Origin: Bradyrhizobium sp. 164
GTDB taxonomy: Bacteria; Pseudomonadota; Alphaproteobacteria; Rhizobiales; Xanthobacteraceae
Reading direction: 5' to 3'
Assembly (NCBI RefSeq): GCF_023073715.1
Contig: NZ_JADPKA010000066.1
Span: forward strand, 310,001 to 374,000
Length of the DNA: 64,000 nucleotides
In this document: in pieces, positions 53,044-63,990 of the stretch
How positions within the stretch are numbered: the stretch's first letter is position 1
Layout: each line of letters opens with the position of its first letter
Program-made: the position numbers and the translations under genes
The notes under the pieces: generated by a model
The model's database searches: none
What the model was told of the DNA's origin: nothing
The model's input: only the letters and a program-made list of their open reading frames with translations

Positions 53044-54887
53044 GCGGCGATCTCTCCGTGGACGCCGCCGAGATAGGCTTCCTGCACCGCGGCGTTGGTC
53101 TTGATTTCCTCGGGCGTTCCGGAGACCAGCACGCGGCCTTCCTGGAGCACGGTAATGCGCTCGACCAGCTCGAACAGGGCATCCATGTCGTGGTCGATGA
53201 TGATCATGGTGCGGCCGCGCGCGATCAACTTGAGCAACTTAACGGTCTCGACCCGCTCGCGCGGGCTCATGCCGGCGAGCGGCTCGTCGAGCAGCAGCAG
53301 GCGCGGCGAGGTTGCGAGCGCAAGCCCGATCTCCAGCCTGCGTTTCTCGCCATAGGCGAGCTCGGATACGGGCGTGTCGGCGCGGCGGGTCAGATTGACA
53401 AGGGCCAGCGTGTGCTCGACCTGCTCGGCCAGGCCCTTGATGCCCGAGAGCTTGCGGAACAAATCGAGCCGGAATTTTCCGCGCAGCTCGGCAAGCGCGG
53501 CGATCGTCAGGTTCTGGCGAACGGTGAGGCCGGTGAAGAGCTGGTTGACCTGGTAGCTCTTGGTGAGCCCGAGCTGGCAAACCTCGGTGATCTTCAGTCC
53601 CGTGATGTCGCGGCCCTCGAACACGATCTGGCCCGACGTCGGGGCGACCTCGCAGGTCAACATCTTGAAGAAAGTCGACTTGCCGGCGCCGTTAGGACCG
53701 ATGATGCCGCGCAGCTCGCCCTGATTGACGCTGAAATCGATGTCGCTGTTGGCGACGAGGCCGCCATAGCGTTTGGTGAGACCTGTGGCCTTCAGGATCG
53801 GCCTGGAATACGCAGGATGTTCGACTTCTTTGGCCTGCATCGATGCTGGCGCAGGTTGCCGTGTCGGCGCGGCGTCCGTAGCCTCTTGTTCAGCCTCTGC
53901 TTCCGTCCGCTTACGCCTGCCGGAGGCGAGGCGATAGAGATCGGCGAGGCCGCCGATGATGCCGCCGCGCAGAAAGCAGACCAGCAGCACGAACACGACA
54001 CCCAGCACGAGCTTCCAGGCGGCTCCGAGGCCCAACGCGGCCTGCAGGAAGTCCTGCAGGAAGAGCCAGACCGCCGCGCCGACCAGCGGCCCGAACAGCG
54101 TGCTCCTGCCGCCAATGGCGGTCTGCATCACCAATTGGCCGGAGGTGTCGAACGTGAACGCGTCCGGCGGCATGAAGGCCTGGAGCACGCCGAGGAGGCC
54201 GCCGGCAAACCCCGCATAGGCGGCGGCGATCACGAAAGCAGTCAGCTTGTAGCCATGGATGTTGTGGCCGACGGCCGTGGCGCGCAGCGGATTGTCCCGG
54301 ATCGCGCTCAGAATCGCCCCGACCGGCGAGCGGACGATCCTGAGCGCGATGATGACGCCGATGAAATAGCACAGAGCGATGAATTGATAGAGCGACCAGC
54401 CGTTGGTGAAGTGGACCGTGGTGAAGCCGAGATTGAAACTCGGCGTCGGGACGCCGGGCAGGCCGTTCTCGCCGCCGGTAAAATCCGAGAGCGGATTGAA
54501 CTCGACGAAGAAGAACACCTGCGCGATCGCCACGGTGATCATGGCGAAATAGATGCCGGTCCGGCGCAGCGCGATCAGGCCGACAAGATAACCGGTCACG
54601 GCGGCGGCGATCATGCCGATGATCAGCGCGCCCAGCACGTTGCTGAAGCCGGCGCGCGTCAGGAGATAGGCCGCGACGAAGCCGCCGGTGCCATAGAAGG
54701 CGGACTGGCCGAACGACAACAACCCCGTGAAGCCGAACAGGATGTCGAAGCCGAGCCCGAATAGGCCCCAGACCAGGATTCGATTGACGGTGTTCGGCGC
54801 GAAGCCGAGATGGGGCAGCACAAACGGAGCCGCGATCAGGCCGATGGCCGTTAGCGTCTCGATCAGGAACTGACGTTGCTTGAGCAT
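53040..54887 (-). CDS. Fused branched-chain amino-acid permease and ATPase (LivM-LivG)
   Basis: The first ~310 residues are a LivM permease with about eight membrane helices (LIWGLFGLGFDILFGFTGLLSFG-type blocks near 35-60). After a linker rich in Glu, Ala and Pro (about 315-350) comes a full LivG ATPase with GPNGAGKS, LAYGEKRRLEIG as signature and LLLLDEPLAGMSP. The two parts normally are separate proteins; in this lineage they are one chain of 615 residues. With LivH and LivF it forms the complete importer. Confidence 0.92.
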   Translation of the reverse strand: MLKQRQFLIETLTAIGLIAAPFVLPHLGFAPNTVNRILVWGLFGLGFDILFGFTGLLSFGQSAFYGTGGFVAAYLLTRAGFSNVLGALIIGMIAAAVTGYLVGLIALRRTGIYFAMITVAIAQVFFFVEFNPLSDFTGGENGLPGVPTPSFNLGFTTVHFTNGWSLYQFIALCYFIGVIIALRIVRSPVGAILSAIRDNPLRATAVGHNIHGYKLTAFVIAAAYAGFAGGLLGVLQAFMPPDAFTFDTSGQLVMQTAIGGRSTLFGPLVGAAVWLFLQDFLQAALGLGAAWKLVLGVVFVLLVCFLRGGIIGGLADLYRLASGRRKRTEAEAEQEATDAAPTRQPAPASMQAKEVEHPAYSRPILKATGLTKRYGGLVANSDIDFSVNQGELRGIIGPNGAGKSTFFKMLTCEVAPTSGQIVFEGRDITGLKITEVCQLGLTKSYQVNQLFTGLTVRQNLTIAALAELRGKFRLDLFRKLSGIKGLAEQVEHTLALVNLTRRADTPVSELAYGEKRRLEIGLALATSPRLLLLDEPLAGMSPRERVETVKLLKLIARGRTMIIIDHDMDALFELVERITVLQEGRVLVSGTPEEIKTNAAVQEAYLGGVHGEIAA

Positions 54888-54898
54888 GACGAAATCAC

Positions 54899-55774
54899 TT
54901 ACTCGCGGCCCTGAACGCCGAGCAGGCCATGCGGTCGCACCACGAGTACGAGCGTCATCACCGCAAACAGCATCACATAGGCGTAGCCGGGGTTGAACAT
55001 GGAGGTGACGCTGATGATCTCGCCGGCAATCAGGCCGCCGAGGATCGCACCGGGGAACGAGCCGACGCCGCCGATCACCACCACCACGAACGTCTGGACC
55101 AGGATGTCGTCACCGATGCCCGGTGTCAGCGAAACCACCGGCGCGTTGACGATCCCGGCAAAGCCGGCGGCCATTGCACCGATGCCGAACACGACCATGA
55201 AGACGCGATAGACGTTGATGCCGAGCGAATCGACCATCACAGAATCCTCGATGCCGGCGCGCACGATCATGCCGAGCCTGGTCCGGTAGAGGATGATGAA
55301 CAGCGCGCCGAGGGCGATGGCGACGATGCCGACCACGGCGAGGCGGTAGGTCGGATAAAACATGAAGCCGAGATTAGTGATGCCCCGGAACATCGCCGGG
55401 GGTGGCACCAGCTGCGACTGGCTCGAGAAGATCAGGCGCACGAGCTCGACGAAGCAGATACCGAGCCCGAAGGTCACCAGCAGCTGATCCTCGTGCGGGC
55501 GATGATAGAAATGGCGGATGATGACGCGTTCCATGAGCACGCCGAGCAGCATCACGAACAGCGATCCCGCGATAACGGCGAGGACGAACGATTCCGTGTA
55601 CTGGTAGGCGACAAAGCCGGCGTAGCCGCCGATCATGAACATCGCGCCATGGGCGAGGTTGAGGACGCCGAGCGTGCCGTAGATGATGGTCAGACCGGAG
55701 CTGATCAGCGCGAGCAGCGCGCCGAGCGCCAGCCCGTTGAAAAGCTGCGAAACGAGGTTGGGCCAACTGATCAT
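54899..55774 (-). CDS. livH: Branched-chain amino-acid ABC permease LivH
   Basis: This is a LivH-type inner-membrane permease of about eight helices. It has LFNGLALGALLALISSGLTIIYG near the N-terminus, GVLNLAHGAMFMIGGYA and IGGVGSFPGAILGGLIAGE near the C-terminus, which are family blocks. It pairs with the LivM part of the fusion protein and lies 11 bp upstream of it. Confidence 0.93.
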   Translation of the reverse strand: MISWPNLVSQLFNGLALGALLALISSGLTIIYGTLGVLNLAHGAMFMIGGYAGFVAYQYTESFVLAVIAGSLFVMLLGVLMERVIIRHFYHRPHEDQLLVTFGLGICFVELVRLIFSSQSQLVPPPAMFRGITNLGFMFYPTYRLAVVGIVAIALGALFIILYRTRLGMIVRAGIEDSVMVDSLGINVYRVFMVVFGIGAMAAGFAGIVNAPVVSLTPGIGDDILVQTFVVVVIGGVGSFPGAILGGLIAGEIISVTSMFNPGYAYVMLFAVMTLVLVVRPHGLLGVQGRE

Positions 55775-55873
55775 GAAATGGTCACTGCTGCGCAGGCGCG
55801 ACGGAGCGCGCCAAAAAGGTGACGCCGCACGGAGCAGAGGGCAGCCCGCGGCGTCACAGGGCTTAGAGCGGGC

Positions 55874-57205
55874 TCAGCTGTAGTCGCCGAGATGGCAGCC
55901 GAAGGCGTCCGGCTTCTGCATCAGGCCGTCGCCGGGGACGACCTCGACCACGTCGTACCAGTCTTCCTTGTTCTTCATGTCTTTCTGCTGCTTACCCTTT
56001 ACGATGACCACCGGGCGGACGCACTGATGGTCCTCGGGACGGTAATGCACGTCGCCGACGAGCGAGGGGATCGTCTCGCCCTTCTCATAGGCCTTGATCA
56101 CATCGGGCGGGTTGAAGCTGCCGGCCTGCTCGCACATGCGGGCCCAGTGCGCGAAGCTGACATAGGCGTTCTCCGCGCCCCATTCCGGCTTGTAGCCGTA
56201 CTTCTTCTCGAAGGCCTCGTTGAACATCTTGGCCAGCGGGAACTTGTCCTCAAGTGTCCACCAATAGTCGGTGGCAGCGTAGACGCCCTGCATCAAGCCG
56301 CCGGTCTCCCGGGCAATGAACGGCACCTGATACGGTACCACCAGCTTCATCTTGTCGAGGACACCGAACTGCTTGGCCTGCTGGGTCGACAGCACCGCGT
56401 CGTGGCCCCAGTTGACGTTGATCAGCACGTCGGCGCCGGAATTCGCGACGTTCAGAAGATATGAGGAGTAGTCAGGCGCACCGAGCGGCGCCACCTGGTT
56501 GGTCACGGTGGTCCAGCCGGCGGTCGCAAGGAAGTCCTGCATCGACTTGGTGACGGTGTGACCGTAGGTGTAGTCCGGCGTGAGATACGCAGCCTTCTTG
56601 CCCTTGCCGAACTCCTTGGCCATGACGGGGCCGATCGCCGCGGCGGCGGTCTGGCCGAAGAAGTTCTGGCGGAAGCCGTAGCGGACGCAGTCCTTGCCGG
56701 TGGTGTCGTTCGAGCCGGAAATGCCGCACACGAAGATCACCTTCTCGCGCTGGGCGAGCTTGTTGAGCGCGACCGCGACCGCGCTCGAGGTGCCGCCGGT
56801 GATCATGATCGCCTTGTTCTCGCTGATGAAGCGCTGCTGCGCCTGCACCGCCTCGTTCGGCTTGGCCGCGGAATCCGCGACGCCAAACTTGAGCTCCTTG
56901 CCGAGCACGCCCTTGCTGGTCTTCGGCGAGATCTTCTTGATCAGGTCGTGACCGCTGTTGATGTGCTCGATCGCGAGTTGATAGCCCTTGAGTTCGTCTT
57001 CGCCCTGGACGGCATAGGTGCCGGTGCGCGGCACCGAGATTCCGATGAAGGCCGTGGACCCGGACACGCCCGCAGGATACGTGCCGATCGGCCTGTCCTC
57101 GGCAAGGGCCGGCATTGCCGGCAGCACCGAGCCGCCGATGAGACCTGCAGTGGTCTGGAGCAGGCTGCGGCGCGAGAGGCCGCGGCGGATGAGATTGTCG
57201 GTCAT
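55874..57205 (-). CDS. Tat-exported ABC transporter substrate-binding protein (Liv/amide type)
   Basis: This is a type 1 periplasmic binding protein of the Liv/AmiC group. The leader LIRRGLSRRSLLQTTAGLIG carries a twin-arginine motif (Arg12-Arg13 in SRRSLL), so it is predicted to be exported folded by Tat, and cleaved after ALA near 35. The mature part has the bilobed pattern (GYQLAIEHINSG, TGGTSSAVAVALN, YTYGHTVTKS). Its ligand may be a branched-chain amino acid, urea or amide. It leads the liv operon. Confidence 0.9.
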   Translation of the reverse strand: MTDNLIRRGLSRRSLLQTTAGLIGGSVLPAMPALAEDRPIGTYPAGVSGSTAFIGISVPRTGTYAVQGEDELKGYQLAIEHINSGHDLIKKISPKTSKGVLGKELKFGVADSAAKPNEAVQAQQRFISENKAIMITGGTSSAVAVALNKLAQREKVIFVCGISGSNDTTGKDCVRYGFRQNFFGQTAAAAIGPVMAKEFGKGKKAAYLTPDYTYGHTVTKSMQDFLATAGWTTVTNQVAPLGAPDYSSYLLNVANSGADVLINVNWGHDAVLSTQQAKQFGVLDKMKLVVPYQVPFIARETGGLMQGVYAATDYWWTLEDKFPLAKMFNEAFEKKYGYKPEWGAENAYVSFAHWARMCEQAGSFNPPDVIKAYEKGETIPSLVGDVHYRPEDHQCVRPVVIVKGKQQKDMKNKEDWYDVVEVVPGDGLMQKPDAFGCHLGDYS

Positions 57206-57402
57206 GATCGTTTCCTCCGAATGTCATTCTTGTTTGCAGGCACAACACGACCTGTCCGGCGGCAGCAGACCTCGAGGGCCTGCCTGCACCGGGCACGTCA
57301 CATCCGCGTGTAGCTCCTGCACGTAAACATTGCTTGTGAAGTCCTTCTGTCAATTTCGCCTTTGGTCGAACGACAAAAATTGTCACGTGAAAACATATCG
57401 GA
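57206..57402. promoter_or_regulatory. Divergent promoter region with inverted repeat
   Basis: This region drives the liv operon (minus) and the gene at 57403 (plus). At 57361-57377 lies TTTGGTCGAACGACAAA, a nearly perfect inverted repeat around a central AA, a plausible operator. An AT-rich stretch follows. Confidence 0.4.
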
Positions 57403-58074
57403 TTGCGATATATATTAGTCTTTGTGAGTAAGAGGCTGGAGGGTTCAGCGGGAGAAATGGCGCGGCAAACGACGATAGCGGGTGCCCGGAAGCGACGCTC
57501 TTGGCCGCAAAAGGCGGAGTTGCAGGAGGCGGCGTGGCCGGTCAGAGAGGGGAGCGACACGCGTGCGGCGCCGCAGTCCAGCGATGCGGCCCGCATGTCC
57601 GAGCCGCGCAACCGGTCTGCCGGCAAGCGGGGACTAGCGGTTGGCGCCATTCAGGCGAAACGGGAACTTGGCCCGATGCAGAAGCTGAGCGGGCGCGCCC
57701 AGAATGTCCTGAAGGAGCTCGCGGTCGAACTCACCGGCGAGCAGCCACCGAAGGGGACTTGGTCGCCCTCGCGTGAACTGCTGCGCGCGCTGACGGCCGA
57801 GCGCCTCGCAACTGCGCGCAACTGCGGTCCTCACACCATGCGGGAGATCGTCGACTGGGCGCAGGGCTGCGGCGTGACCATCAAGCCCGTGATCCCGCCC
57901 GGCGGCTCGCTGTCGCAGATGTGGGGCGAGTTGATCACCGATGCGGCGGCCGGTAACCTGACCAGCGCCGAGATCGCGGGCGCGCTGCAGCGCTCGATCA
58001 GGCGGAAGAGCGTCCGCATCCCGATCGCGTTCCAGGTCATCCTGGTCAAGATCCTGCTGTCCAGCTTCGAATAG
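57403..58074 (+). CDS. Hypothetical protein with helix-hairpin-helix-like C-terminal part
   Basis: I recognise no named family. The first ~85 residues are basic and low in order. The rest is helical and includes ELLRALTAERLATARNCGPHTMREIVDWA, which resembles the RNA-polymerase-alpha C-terminal (HhH) pattern, where LxTARNCGxxT is shared. The C-terminus is hydrophobic/helical (PIAFQVILVKILLSSFE). Start options are TTG 57403, GTG 57424 and ATG 57457. It is divergent from the liv operon. Confidence 0.55.
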   Translation: MRYILVFVSKRLEGSAGEMARQTTIAGARKRRSWPQKAELQEAAWPVREGSDTRAAPQSSDAARMSEPRNRSAGKRGLAVGAIQAKRELGPMQKLSGRAQNVLKELAVELTGEQPPKGTWSPSRELLRALTAERLATARNCGPHTMREIVDWAQGCGVTIKPVIPPGGSLSQMWGELITDAAAGNLTSAEIAGALQRSIRRKSVRIPIAFQVILVKILLSSFE

Positions 58075-58191
58075 GCAGCTGGGGAGCACCGGATATTTGT
58101 GCATCCGCGGCCCCGCCGATTGGTCCCGCCGTCCTTCCTTGATAGTCTCGGCAGCGACCGCTTCGCCGGCGGGCTGACGTCGAAGGCAGGA

Positions 58192-58662
58192 ATGGCTGAA
58201 TCAAAGCGGAAGACTGGACGCAGGGCGCATGGCGTGCCCGCCAAGGGCGGCGCGATGCGTGAGGCCGACTACGCGGCGCTAGCCCGATTCCGCTACCAGT
58301 TGCGAACCTTCCTTGCTTTCAGCGAAGCCGCGGCCCAGAACGCCGGGCTGACGCCACAGCAGCATCAGGCGTTGCTGGCGATCAAGGGGTTCGCCAGCCC
58401 CGGCGGCGCCAGCATTGGCGACATCGCCGGCTTCCTCCTGATCCGGCACCATACGGCGGTGGAGCTGGTGGATCGCATGGCGAAACTCAAGCTGATCGGC
58501 CGGGAAGCCGATCCCGAGGACACAAGGCGCGTTCTCGTCAAGCTGACGGCCAAGGGCGAGCAGAAGCTGCGATCGCTCTCGCGCATACATCTGGACGAGC
58601 TGAGTGCCGCCGCTCCCGGCTTGGCCAAGATGCTGCGGTCGTTCCGGACCAAAGCGCGCTGA
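58192..58662 (+). CDS. MarR-family transcriptional regulator
   Basis: This is a winged-helix regulator. The core has LTPQQHQALLAIKGF, IGDIAGFLLIRHHTAVELVDRMAKLKLI as the recognition region, and READPEDTRRVLVKLTAKG as the wing. It starts at the ATG at 58192, with GAAGG about five bases before the codon; another ATG at 58255 is possible. Neighbouring binding-protein genes suggest it could control uptake, which is inference. Confidence 0.85.
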   Translation: MAESKRKTGRRAHGVPAKGGAMREADYAALARFRYQLRTFLAFSEAAAQNAGLTPQQHQALLAIKGFASPGGASIGDIAGFLLIRHHTAVELVDRMAKLKLIGREADPEDTRRVLVKLTAKGEQKLRSLSRIHLDELSAAAPGLAKMLRSFRTKAR

Positions 58663-58865
58663 GGGAGATGGCGTGAGTCAGGTGCGCTGAGCTCGTTTCG
58701 GAAGTCCAACCACACTTGAATACTCGTCGCGCCGCCCTTCTCGGATGCCAGTATGCGAGGCCGCTCCCCGCAATCATGAATGCAGTTTCACTTGCCGAGA
58801 ATCTGTAGGCCGCTATAGTCGCGCCCCAATGGCTCACAAGAGGCCTGTTGAAGGGAGAGAACAAC

Positions 58866-60107
58866 ATGAAAAAGAGACTCTCTGTTGCGTTGCGAATAGC
58901 ACTTGGTACTGCGGCCAGTGTGCTGATGACGGCACCAGGCGCGGCACTTGCGGCGGATCCACTTCGGATCGGCGTTATCGCGGAAGCGCAGGCGATCGCC
59001 GGCGCCTCCATCCCACAGGCGGCGCAACTTGCCGCTGACGAGATCAACGCCAATGGCGGCGTCGATGGACGCAAGATCGAAATTATCTCCTACGACAATC
59101 ACTCCTCTTCCGCGGATTCTGTGCGTGCCTTCCAGCGTGCCGTCAACGAGGACAAGGTCAACGCAGTCATCGCAAGCTACATCAGCGAGGTCGTACTTGC
59201 GCTGGAACCGTGGGCTTCGCGGCTGAAGACACCGTTCGTCACGCCCGGTGCTGCCTCCAACGAGATCAGCAAGAGCGTCCATGCCGATTACGAGAAGAAC
59301 AAGTACACCTTCCACGGCTATCTGACTTCGGCGGCCCTGGCGCTCTCGGTTTGCGATGGCGCCAAGGACTTGCTCGTCGACAAGATGCACATGAAGACAG
59401 CAGTCATCATGAGCGAGGACGCTGCCTGGACCAAGCCGCTCGACATCGGCTACGAGGAATGCCTGCCCAAAATCGGGCTGAAAGTGCTCGACCACATCCG
59501 CTTCTCCCCTGACACCACCGATTTTACGCCGATCTTCAATAAGATCGAGGGCTCCAAGCCCGACGTGATCATCACCGGCATTTCCCATGTCGGTGTGCAG
59601 CCGACGGTGCAGTGGAAGAACCAGCAGGTGCCGATCCCGATGTTCGGCATCTCCTCGCAAGCCACCAACGAAACGTTCGGTAAGGACACCAACCAGGCCG
59701 CGGAAGGCGTCCTCTATCAGGGCGTCTCGGGACCGGGTGTGGCTGTCACGCCGAAGTCGGTGCCGTTCGCGGAGAACTTCAAGAAGAAGTTCGGTAACTA
59801 TCCGTCGTATGCCGGCTACACTGCCTATGACGAGGTCTATTACATTGCCGATGCGGTGAAACGGGCCGGTTCGACCGAGGCGGACAAGCTCGTTGCTGCG
59901 CTGGAGAAGACCGACTGGGAAGGCACCATTGGCCGCGTCCAGTTCTACGGCAAGGACGACCCGTTCACGCACTCGATAAAATATGGCAAGGGCTTGATCA
60001 CCGGCCTGATGCTGCAATGGCAGAACGGCAAGCAGAGCGCGGTCTGGCCCAAGGACGTCGCCACGGTCGACGTCAAGTTCCCGAACTTCATCAAGCTCAG
60101 CAACTAG
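58866..60107 (+). CDS. Liv-type ABC transporter substrate-binding protein
   Basis: This is a second type 1 periplasmic binding protein. A Sec signal peptide (MKKRLSVALRIALGTAASVL, cleavage near ALA-ADP at about residue 29) precedes the mature part with IGVIAEAQAIAGAS, QLAADEINANGGV and YAGYTAYDEVYYIADAVKR. It has no transporter genes beside it, so it may serve the liv importer 3 kb away or another one. GGGAGAG lies about six bases before the ATG at 58866, which sets the start. Confidence 0.88.
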   Translation: MKKRLSVALRIALGTAASVLMTAPGAALAADPLRIGVIAEAQAIAGASIPQAAQLAADEINANGGVDGRKIEIISYDNHSSSADSVRAFQRAVNEDKVNAVIASYISEVVLALEPWASRLKTPFVTPGAASNEISKSVHADYEKNKYTFHGYLTSAALALSVCDGAKDLLVDKMHMKTAVIMSEDAAWTKPLDIGYEECLPKIGLKVLDHIRFSPDTTDFTPIFNKIEGSKPDVIITGISHVGVQPTVQWKNQQVPIPMFGISSQATNETFGKDTNQAAEGVLYQGVSGPGVAVTPKSVPFAENFKKKFGNYPSYAGYTAYDEVYYIADAVKRAGSTEADKLVAALEKTDWEGTIGRVQFYGKDDPFTHSIKYGKGLITGLMLQWQNGKQSAVWPKDVATVDVKFPNFIKLSN

Positions 60108-60208
60108 CAGGAAATGCTCCCTGGGCCACTTCCCAGGAGCTTCCGCACGCGTCCCACACAGCACTCTTTCTCAAAGCGGCAGCCCCGCTGCCATGCGGCC
60201 TATTATCA

Positions 60209-60345
60209 ATGCGAGTCTTCCACATCTTGGATTCGCGGCGCATTCCCAATGAGGAGAAGGAGATCTTCGTCCTCACCGGCACCCTGCTCTGGGGCATCAT
60301 GATCCAGGAGCTGATCGCCTATTTCTTCACCATGCGCAGCCGGAG
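60209..60345 (+). pseudogene. Fragment of a small membrane protein
   Basis: The frame from the ATG at 60209 reads MRVFHILDSRRIPNEEKEIF followed by the membrane helix LTGTLLWGIMIQELIAYFFT. After MRSRR the sequence becomes antisense to clpB, so the frame's later residues are not native. It looks like the conserved part of a small membrane protein cut off by the clpB fragment. The end is approximate. Confidence 0.4.
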
Positions 60346-60566
60346 ACCTTTGGCAGCTTGTTCAGGGCATCCTCGGTCGCCTTCAGGATTGCACGGGAAT
60401 CGCCGCCGGCGCGGTCGATCAGACCGCCAGCAAGCCCCTCGCTGTCATCCAGCAGGACCTTCAGCAGATGCAGGGTGGAAAACTGCTGATGACCTTCGCG
60501 CATCGCCAGCGACTGCGCGGACTGGATGAAACCGGGCGAGCGCTCGGTATATCGTTCAATATTCAT
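60327..60566 (-). pseudogene. clpB: clpB 5' fragment
   Basis: This fragment encodes the first ~76 residues of the disaggregase ClpB: MNIERYTERSPGFIQSAQSL, MREGHQQFSTLHLLKVLLDD, and ILKATEDALNKLPKVSG, the N-terminal Clp repeat. It stops after VSG-CAW, long before the AAA+ domains (full length ~870). GAGGGAAG lies upstream of its ATG. It is clearly a truncated copy; the working gene is presumably elsewhere. Confidence 0.9.
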
Positions 60567-61356
60567 CATCGTCTTCCCTCGGCGATGCCGCTTCGCCCCC
60601 GAGTGCGATCAGCAAAAGGAGGTACCGGTTTAGCGTTCGACCGCGATCAAGGCATTGAAGATCCGCGATCTGATCCCCAAACCGCGCGCCGCTTAGTGAA
60701 TTGTGCGCAAGGCAACAGACGGCATGCTCTTTGGGTTTCCGCAAGCTCGCACTGACATTCGTCAATTCGCCAAGCGGTTTTCGCCGTCGACGCTGAAGCC
60801 TACTGCGATAGTGGGCGCATATCGGCGCCTTTGAGCCGTGCCCTGTCCGCGCCAGCCAACCGCTCGGACCGCGCGTCTCACCTGCAGCCGACTTGCGTCG
60901 TCCAACCGTGGCGATTCTTGCTAATTCTCGTCCCTCTCGCAAGTCAGCTCGAAAAACGTCAATCCGTCCGCGGATCCACACGAAAATCCGGATAGCCAAA
61001 CTAACCAAGCGCTACCGGCCAGCGATGCGCGAACAGCCTACCTTGTCGGCGGCGAGCGAAGTTGAGCAATAGTTGTCGCGGTTCCCGCGCCGCAATAGCC
61101 TGCCGCGAGGAGTGACTCCGGGCGGCCTTCGGCCGCCTGGGCGACTCTAGTCCGCTTTGCGCGAACTCCGGACATTCGCAAATCGGATGTTATGGAATTT
61201 TGACAGCGACTTCGCAGCCTCAGATGAAAAACGTCGTCCAACTCTTGGCCACTCGACCATCCCCGATAAGTTCATAAAACTTAGTGCGCCCGAGTTCACT
61301 TCACAGGCCTCCGTGATGGTGCAGGTCAACCGCTGCGCAAATGGGAGGCGACACAG
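60567..61356. other. Gene-poor region with UUCG hairpin
   Basis: No supported gene. At 61121-61137 is the perfect hairpin GGCGGC-CTTCGG-CCGCC-type stem closed by a UUCG tetraloop, an RNA-stabilising element that could terminate or protect a transcript. No T-run follows. Confidence 0.4.
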
Positions 61357-61563
61357 ATGGCGGGGCATCAACTCATCTGCGGCTGCACCACGTTCAACTT
61401 CGATATCGTCTTCGAGGTCTGGACCACGCCGTCTCAAGATTAGGCCTCCTTCACAGCCGAAGGAGCTACTCTGGGGCGAGCCGCAGTCCACATCAAGGAA
61501 GCAAAGAGCAGAATGGAGAGCCTTAGCGAGGAACAGAAAACGTCGGAGAAGTCTAGGCTATGA
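61357..61563 (+). pseudogene. Small ORF interrupted by an in-frame amber codon
   Basis: A strong GGGAGG lies eight bases before the ATG at 61357. The frame reads MAGHQLICGCTTFNFDIVFE up to a TAG at 61441-61443. It then stays open for 39 codons more (SFTAEGATLGRAAVHIKEAK, MESLSEEQKTSEKSRL) to a TGA. The second half has natural-looking helical composition. It may be a pseudogene with one nonsense mutation, or two separate pieces. I do not recognise the family. Confidence 0.4.
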
Positions 61564-62163
61564 AAAGCGTCGCAATTTTTCATAACTGGTATTGACGTAC
61601 AAGTTCGATGTCGGCCAGCGGCGCTAACTACATCGATGCGCCGTGGCAGTTTTCTGCTGAACATCAATACGACGCTGACGACCGACCCACCAAGGATCGG
61701 GCAATTCAGGGCAGCACACGATGGAGCATGAACATGTACTTTGCAGCTGTGCAGCAGTGCCTCGATGCGAACCCGCAAGCCATGCGCCAGCGTCGCGAGA
61801 CGGCCGAGCATCCATTCGGCAAATCGACGCTCCCAAGGGGCGACGCACGTCCCGGGGTGTAGTAGTACCCAACGCGTCGGCACTCGGGTGAAATTGCTGA
61901 CAGAGTATCTTGAATAGGCTATTCGGGTCGGGCGGCTGGCGAGCGGTGAGCCGGACTCGGGCTGAAAGAACAGCTTTGCAACAGGCTGAAGCGCATCGGA
62001 AGCTCGCATCCGGGCGGGCAAAGCACTGTGGGATGCCCTCTAGTCCGCCGGAGAACGCAAATTTGGGACCTCGAAGTTCCACTTAGGGCACTGACGTCTT
62101 CAGTGCGTGTAAATCGACAAGGCCCTTGATCCCTCTTGCCCACTAACATCGTCCTTTGGCGTC
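61564..62163. other. Gene-poor region
   Basis: I see no supported gene between the interrupted ORF and treZ. Long frames on both strands overlap each other and lack motifs. Confidence 0.35.

Positions 62164-63990
<1,827 letters not shown>

Noticed and set aside
53058..54764. Plus-strand frame of 568 residues opposite livMG
   Set aside because: It is antisense to a clear permease/ATPase gene and is rich in Arg, Glu, Asp and His, as expected of a shadow frame in GC-rich DNA.
56472..57650. Minus-strand frame of 392 residues overlapping the Tat-exported binding protein
   Set aside because: It is the same region read in another frame; the binding-protein frame has the Tat leader and conserved pattern.
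58788..60164. Minus-strand frame of 458 residues opposite the second binding protein
   Set aside because: It is antisense to a gene with a clear signal peptide and fold, and shows no motifs of its own.
61121..61137. UUCG hairpin as intrinsic terminator
   Set aside because: The stem is strong but no U-tract follows in either direction.
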